Below are positions 6,681 through 10,886 of a DNA stretch of 10,886 bases, piece after piece. A program made the translations under genes and the position numbers. The notes beneath the pieces were generated by a model. That model worked only from the letters and a program-made list of their open reading frames with translations. It did not search any database and was not told where the DNA came from. Numbering within the stretch: the stretch's first letter is position 1; the number at the start of each line of letters is the position of its first letter. This DNA is from Tidjanibacter sp. (GTDB taxonomy: Bacteria > Bacteroidota > Bacteroidia > Bacteroidales > Rikenellaceae): NCBI GenBank assembly GCA_017547065.1, contig JAFYRC010000045.1, positions 1-10,886 of the forward strand, written 5' to 3'.

Positions 6681-7232
6681 TTAGCGTGGTGTGTAGGCTC
6701 GGAGTTTGCGGGCGAGTTCTTTCTCGCGCCCTCCGAGGTGGTAATTTACGAGGTCGTGGAAGGCCTGCGAGTGGTTGGGGTGCACCGTGTGGCATAGCTC
6801 GTGGGTGCACACATAGTCGATCAGTTCGTCGGGTAGGGCCGCCAAATAGAGCGACAGCGACACGTTGCCCTCGCGGGTGCAACTACCCCAGCGGCTGTGG
6901 GTCTTGCGCACCGTAACCTTACGATACCCAAGGCCCGTGCGCACGGAGGCCTCCTCCAACATTCGGGGCAGTTTTTCCTTGGCCACCCTTCGCAGAGCCT
7001 CAACTTCCTGGTCGGAGAGGGGAGGGTTGGCCTCCCTTCGTTTTTGCTGTCGCACAAGGGCCTCCTCTATCCACTCCCTACGCTCCTTGGCCCATCGCAG
7101 GGCCAAGCCCTTGGGTTGCCACCACGGTATCACGAGGCGCACACTACCCTCTCGGGTGATGCGCAACGATATGCGCCGAGCCCTACGGCTGCGCACGACC
7201 TCAATGGTATATGTGGGGCGTTCGGAACTCAA
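6681..7232 (-). CDS. YgjP-type (DUF45) zinc metalloprotease
   Basis: The TTG start at 7232 gives 183 residues. No ATG fits in this frame upstream, and AGGAGG sits 8 bases before the TTG. The N-terminal half (RSRRARRISLRITREGSVRLVIP) is typical of the YgjP-like/DUF45 family. It is followed by SRWGSC at 113-118 and the metal-binding block HELCHTVHPNH at 144-154, with His144 and His148 as HExxH ligands, Glu145 as the catalytic base and His154 as the probable third ligand. Length and layout match the family. The physiological substrate of YgjP-like proteins is not well established. The gene sits 29 bases downstream of the RlmB-like gene and 8 bases upstream of the SDR gene, in an apparent three-gene operon. 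Confidence 0.88.
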   Translation of the reverse strand: MSSERPTYTIEVVRSRRARRISLRITREGSVRLVIPWWQPKGLALRWAKERREWIEEALVRQQKRREANPPLSDQEVEALRRVAKEKLPRMLEEASVRTGLGYRKVTVRKTHSRWGSCTREGNVSLSLYLAALPDELIDYVCTHELCHTVHPNHSQAFHDLVNYHLGGREKELARKLRAYTPR

Positions 7233-7240
7233 AGCGGTAG

Positions 7241-7246
7241 CCTCCT
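7241..7246 (-). promoter_or_regulatory. Shine-Dalgarno AGGAGG that supports a TTG start
   Basis: The minus strand reads AGGAGG, 8 bases upstream of the TTG at 7232-7230. Bacteroidota genes rarely depend on such a strong site, so its presence here favours the TTG as the true start of the metalloprotease. Confidence 0.55.
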
Positions 7247-7261
7247 GTGGACCTCGGTGGT

Positions 7262-8248
7262 CTACTGCTGGCAGTACCTCTGGCGCACCGTCTCGAAGAG
7301 CATAATGGCGGCAGCTGCCGACACGTTGAGGCTCTCAATGCGGCCTACCATGGGGATTGCAGCCTTGCAGTCACACAATTTAAGTACCTCCTTGCTGATG
7401 CCGGTCTCCTCGTTGCCCATGACGATAACGGTGGGCTTGGTGAGGTCGGCGTCGAAGAGAATTGTATCTGCCTTCTCGGTGGCAGCAACAATCTGCATAC
7501 CTGCCTGCGCGAGGGTTTTAAGGGTGTTGCGGATGCTACCTGCACGGTGTACGGGGATGCGGGTGAGGGCACCTGCCGACGAGCGAATGGCCTCGCCATT
7601 CACGGGTGCAGAGTTTTTCAGCGGAGTGATTAGACCGTGGGCACCGGCACACTCGGCCGAGCGGGCAATAGCACCAAAGTTCCTTACGTCGGTCACCTCG
7701 TCGAATACCACAATGAGGGGCTTTTCGTCCTCGGGAATGCGGTCGAGAATATCCTCCAAGCCAACGTACTCGATGGGAGCAATCACGGCCACCACGCCCT
7801 GGTGGTTACCACGGGTGAGGCGGTTGAGTTTCTCCACGGGTACCTCCTGGTAGCGGATACGGCTACGGTAGCAAAGGTCTTTGAGGTCGGCCATAAGACC
7901 ACCCTCGGCACCCTTGCGAACGTAGATTTTCTCAATCTGTTTCTCGGTCTCGATGGCCTCAATCACAGGGCGCAGACCGAAGACGATGTTATCGTCCTTG
8001 GGCTGGCTGCCACCCCTCTCGCGGGGTGCAAACTCCTTGCGGGGACCACGCTCACCCTCGCCACGGGGAGTAAACTCCCTGCGGGGTGCTCGCTCGGCGG
8101 AAAACTCGCCACGGGGTGCACGCTTGGGTGCACGGGGACGCTCCTCCCAGTTGAGTTCACGAGTTTCGGTATAGGCGGGTTCGGCCACCACATTCTCGGT
8201 TGTGCGAGGCTTACGCTCACGCTTGTCTTTCAAAAAATCGTTGTCCAT
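7262..8248 (-). CDS. rlmB: RlmB/TrmH-type 23S rRNA 2'-O-ribose methyltransferase with Arg-rich N-terminal tail
   Basis: This 328-residue protein has three parts. Residues 1-85 are a charged, low-complexity tail with three near-repeats, RAPRGEF (43-49), RAPRREF (53-59) and RGPRKEF (67-73). Residues about 86-160 resemble the L30e-like substrate-binding domain (IVFGLRPVIEAIE, then NHQGVVAVIAP). Residues about 175-325 are the SPOUT domain with all three SpoU motifs: DEVTDVRNFGAIARSAE (about 181-197), VMGNEETGIS (about 272-282) and IPMVGRIESLNVSAAAAI (about 296-313). The family uses S-adenosylmethionine to methylate a ribose; RlmB acts on a guanosine of 23S rRNA. RlmB is the best match, but other TrmH-family targets are possible. 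Typical RlmB is about 245 residues, so the tail accounts for the extra length. It heads the apparent operon with the metalloprotease and SDR genes. Confidence 0.88.
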   Translation of the reverse strand: MDNDFLKDKRERKPRTTENVVAEPAYTETRELNWEERPRAPKRAPRGEFSAERAPRREFTPRGEGERGPRKEFAPRERGGSQPKDDNIVFGLRPVIEAIETEKQIEKIYVRKGAEGGLMADLKDLCYRSRIRYQEVPVEKLNRLTRGNHQGVVAVIAPIEYVGLEDILDRIPEDEKPLIVVFDEVTDVRNFGAIARSAECAGAHGLITPLKNSAPVNGEAIRSSAGALTRIPVHRAGSIRNTLKTLAQAGMQIVAATEKADTILFDADLTKPTVIVMGNEETGISKEVLKLCDCKAAIPMVGRIESLNVSAAAAIMLFETVRQRYCQQ

Positions 8249-8258
8249 ATTATTCTTT

Positions 8259-8286
8259 GTCTAACGTCTAACGTCAAAGGTCTAAT
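8259..8286. repeat. Array 2 of four degenerate heptads
   Basis: On the plus strand the units are GTCTAAC, GTCTAAC, GTCAAAG and GTCTAAT; on the minus strand they read ATTAGAC, CTTTGAC, GTTAGAC, GTTAGAC. The array lies just upstream of the rlmB start at 8248 and resembles the array at 5852-5879. The odd third unit creates a minus-strand GACCTTTG, one base away from a TAnnTTTG promoter box and well placed for rlmB. Confidence 0.6.
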
Positions 8287-8290
8287 GGGG

Positions 8291-8315
8291 CGGACACTAC
8301 GTGTCCGAAAAAAAA
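8291..8315. repeat. Inverted repeat with adjoining A8 run after the ABC-F gene
   Basis: CGGACAC (8291-8297) and GTGTCCG (8301-8307) form a 7-bp stem with a three-base loop, and 8308-8315 is a run of eight A. In the direction of the ABC-F transcript the U-run comes before the hairpin, so it is not a standard terminator. It may still act in 3'-end formation, or be a dispersed repeat next to heptad array 2. Confidence 0.4.
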
Positions 8316-8326
8316 CTATTTACTAA

Positions 8327-10260
<1,934 letters not shown>

Positions 10261-10261
<1 letters not shown>

Positions 10262-10273
10262 TGTTCAGAACAG
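10261..10273. promoter_or_regulatory. CTGTTC-A-GAACAG palindrome at the ABC-F start codon
   Basis: Two perfect 6-base arms around a single central base share one base with the GTG start codon. A one-base loop cannot form a good hairpin, so if it is functional it is a DNA site. On the minus strand TAAATTTC (10280-10273), one mismatch from the -7 consensus, would start transcription within this palindrome and give an almost leaderless mRNA. No matching -33 element is clear. Confidence 0.25.
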
Positions 10274-10353
10274 AAATTTACATTAACATTGCCTTTTAGT
10301 GCCTTTTCAGACACTCTCCATAATTACCATTGGCGGTATTCCCACCATATTTT

Positions 10354-10375
10354 TGGGGATTGTTTTTCACACCCA
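10354..10375. repeat. T-tract palindrome, degenerate copy (7-8-7)
   Basis: TGGGGAT-TGTTTTTC-ACACCCA has the same 7-8-7 layout as the perfect copies downstream, with two mismatched pairs in the arms. It lies between the orphan HTH gene and the ABC-F gene. With the copies at 10439 and 10511 it fills much of the 285-base gene-free stretch 10262-10546, in which I see no other gene. Confidence 0.4.
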
Positions 10376-10438
10376 CAAATAATAGACTCCCTTGTCTTGG
10401 GTAGTATCTTTCGCCTCTCCCTATTGCTCCTCCGTCAC

Positions 10439-10466
10439 TCTTGGGTATCTTTTTTAATACCCAAGA
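10439..10466. repeat. T-tract palindrome, perfect copy (10-8-10)
   Basis: TCTTGGGTAT (10439-10448) and ATACCCAAGA (10457-10466) are perfect reverse complements around CTTTTTTA. This is the longest copy of the family. It lies 81 bases beyond the stop codon of the orphan HTH gene. Confidence 0.75.
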
Positions 10467-10510
10467 TGAAAATGCGCCGCAGGCACCACAATTTTCCATT
10501 GTCAATTTCC

Positions 10511-10534
10511 TCGGGTATCTTTTTTAATACCCGA
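10511..10534. repeat. T-tract palindrome, perfect copy (8-8-8)
   Basis: TCGGGTAT and ATACCCGA surround the same CTTTTTTA centre. Compared with the 10439 copy, both arms change together (T-A to C-G), so the pairing is kept. It begins 12 bases beyond the stop codon of the HTH gene but has no following T-run in that direction, so a plain terminator role is doubtful. Confidence 0.75.
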
Positions 10535-10546
10535 CAGTAAGAGGAA

Positions 10547-10786
10547 CTACTCTTTGGGGATGATGTTTGCCTGCGAGAGTTCTGTGCCGAGTTTGTGGAC
10601 GTAGTCCTCAATCTCCAACAGTCGCTCAAACGATGGGCGTTTTTTGCCATTCACATATTGTTGCAGGAGAGTTTCATTCATACCCATTCCTTGTGCAATC
10701 TGTCGCACGTTGAGTTCGGGAAATCGGGCAAAAAACTCGCCGACCAAGTTCTCCCCCGGAAGTGTTTTGATTGCGTGTTTAGCCAT
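10547..10786 (-). CDS. Small orphan HTH (XRE/HicB C-terminal-like) DNA-binding protein
   Basis: This 79-residue protein starts at the ATG at 10786. Residues about 26-60 (NVRQIAQGMGMNETLLQQYVNGKKRPS) form a Cro/C1-type helix-turn-helix like the DNA-binding end of Bacteroidota HicB antitoxins. The rest, ending in LLEIEDYVHKLGTELSQANI, fits the following helix of the same class. The dosage-sensing RNase-H-like half of a full HicB is absent. No toxin gene is visible downstream, and upstream is cut by the window edge. The promoter at 10805-10835 and the surrounding palindromes suggest an autoregulated repressor. That is inference; it could also be an antitoxin remnant or part of a system that continues past the edge. 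Confidence 0.8.
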   Translation of the reverse strand: MAKHAIKTLPGENLVGEFFARFPELNVRQIAQGMGMNETLLQQYVNGKKRPSFERLLEIEDYVHKLGTELSQANIIPKE

Positions 10787-10804
10787 AACTGTCTATGATT
10801 TCTG

Positions 10805-10835
10805 CAAAGATAGGTATCTTTTTTAACACCCACAA
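10805..10835 (-). promoter_or_regulatory. Probable promoter of the orphan HTH gene, with a palindrome in its spacer
   Basis: On the minus strand TATCTTTG (10812-10805) matches the -7 consensus exactly, and TTG at 10835-10833 is a plausible -33 element 20 bases away. The transcript would start near 10798, about 12 bases before the ATG. Almost the whole spacer is taken up by the T-tract palindrome at 10813-10830. Confidence 0.6.
10813..10830. repeat. T-tract palindrome, copy within the HTH promoter (5-8-5)
   Basis: GGTAT-CTTTTTTA-ACACC keeps the exact 8-base centre with shorter arms. It has one mismatch that would be a G-U pair in minus-strand RNA. It fills the space between the -33 and -7 elements, an ideal place for a repressor. 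Confidence 0.6.
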
Positions 10836-10860
10836 CCATTTGGGGCTTCCTTCTTTGTTC

Positions 10861-10882
10861 TGGGTATCTTTTTTAATACCCA
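10861..10882. repeat. T-tract palindrome, perfect copy (7-8-7) near the window edge
   Basis: TGGGTAT and ATACCCA surround CTTTTTTA. The 3' flank continues as AGAT, as in the 10439 copy. It lies about 50 bases upstream of the promoter copy, and the window ends 4 bases later, so further copies may follow. Confidence 0.7.
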
Positions 10883-10886
10883 AGAT

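Noticed and set aside
6673..6882. N-terminal extension of the SDR gene up to 6882
   Set aside because: It would overlap the metalloprotease gene by about 200 bases and adds Arg/Pro-rich sequence unlike any SDR N-terminus; the ATG at 6672 gives a normal SDR.
10296..10650. Two short minus-strand frames (10296-10505 and 10435-10650) containing LKKIP-like words
   Set aside because: The LKKIP and IKKDTQ words are just translations of the T-tract palindrome in different frames, so these are repeat artefacts.
10439..10886. CRISPR array made of the repeated palindromes
   Set aside because: Only a few copies occur, at irregular distances (70, about 300 and 50 bases), with a gene between them and no cas gene.

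Overview
The window reads as chromosomal DNA of a Bacteroidota bacterium, most likely order Bacteroidales. Several upstream regions carry the TAnnTTTG -7 promoter box typical of that phylum. Shine-Dalgarno sequences are mostly absent. One protein is a TamL-type outer-membrane lipoprotein, an architecture known from Bacteroidota. The fairly high GC of the coding regions would suit an Alistipes/Rikenellaceae-like member, but that is a guess. I see no rRNA, tRNA, CRISPR array, insertion sequence or phage gene.

Layout. (1) 1-725, minus strand: the 5' part of a WYL-domain transcriptional regulator, cut by the window edge. (2) 726-1015: a 290-bp divergent intergenic region with back-to-back promoters, a perfect 9-6-9 palindrome, a weaker second copy near the regulator's promoter, and a hairpin-forming leader. 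(3) 1016-2494, plus: a secreted SGNH sialate O-acetylesterase-type enzyme. (4) A strong hairpin at 2525-2556 between convergent genes. (5) 2585-4957, minus: TamL, a BamA/TamA-like lipoprotein. (6) Overlapping divergent promoters at 4989-5020 that serve tamL and dapF. (7) 5038-5832, plus: diaminopimelate epimerase (lysine and peptidoglycan synthesis), whose likely terminator lies inside the end of the next, convergent gene. (8) 5875-8248, minus: a tightly spaced set transcribed in the order RlmB-type 23S rRNA methyltransferase, YgjP-type metalloprotease, short-chain dehydrogenase. (9) 8327-10261, minus: an ABC-F ATPase. (10) 10262-10886: a small orphan HTH protein (10547-10786, minus) surrounded by several copies of a palindrome with a T-tract centre.

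Most genes are ordinary housekeeping or envelope genes. The unusual material is non-coding. First, a family of GGGTAT-CTTTTTTA-ATACCC palindromes flanks the orphan HTH gene, and one copy sits between the -33 and -7 elements of that gene's own promoter, which suggests a self-regulated protein-operator set. Second, two 28-bp arrays, each of four degenerate heptads, lie about 2.4 kb apart at gene ends and align unit by unit. Third, a palindromic operator candidate lies between the WYL regulator and the esterase. These are pattern-based inferences from the sequence alone.
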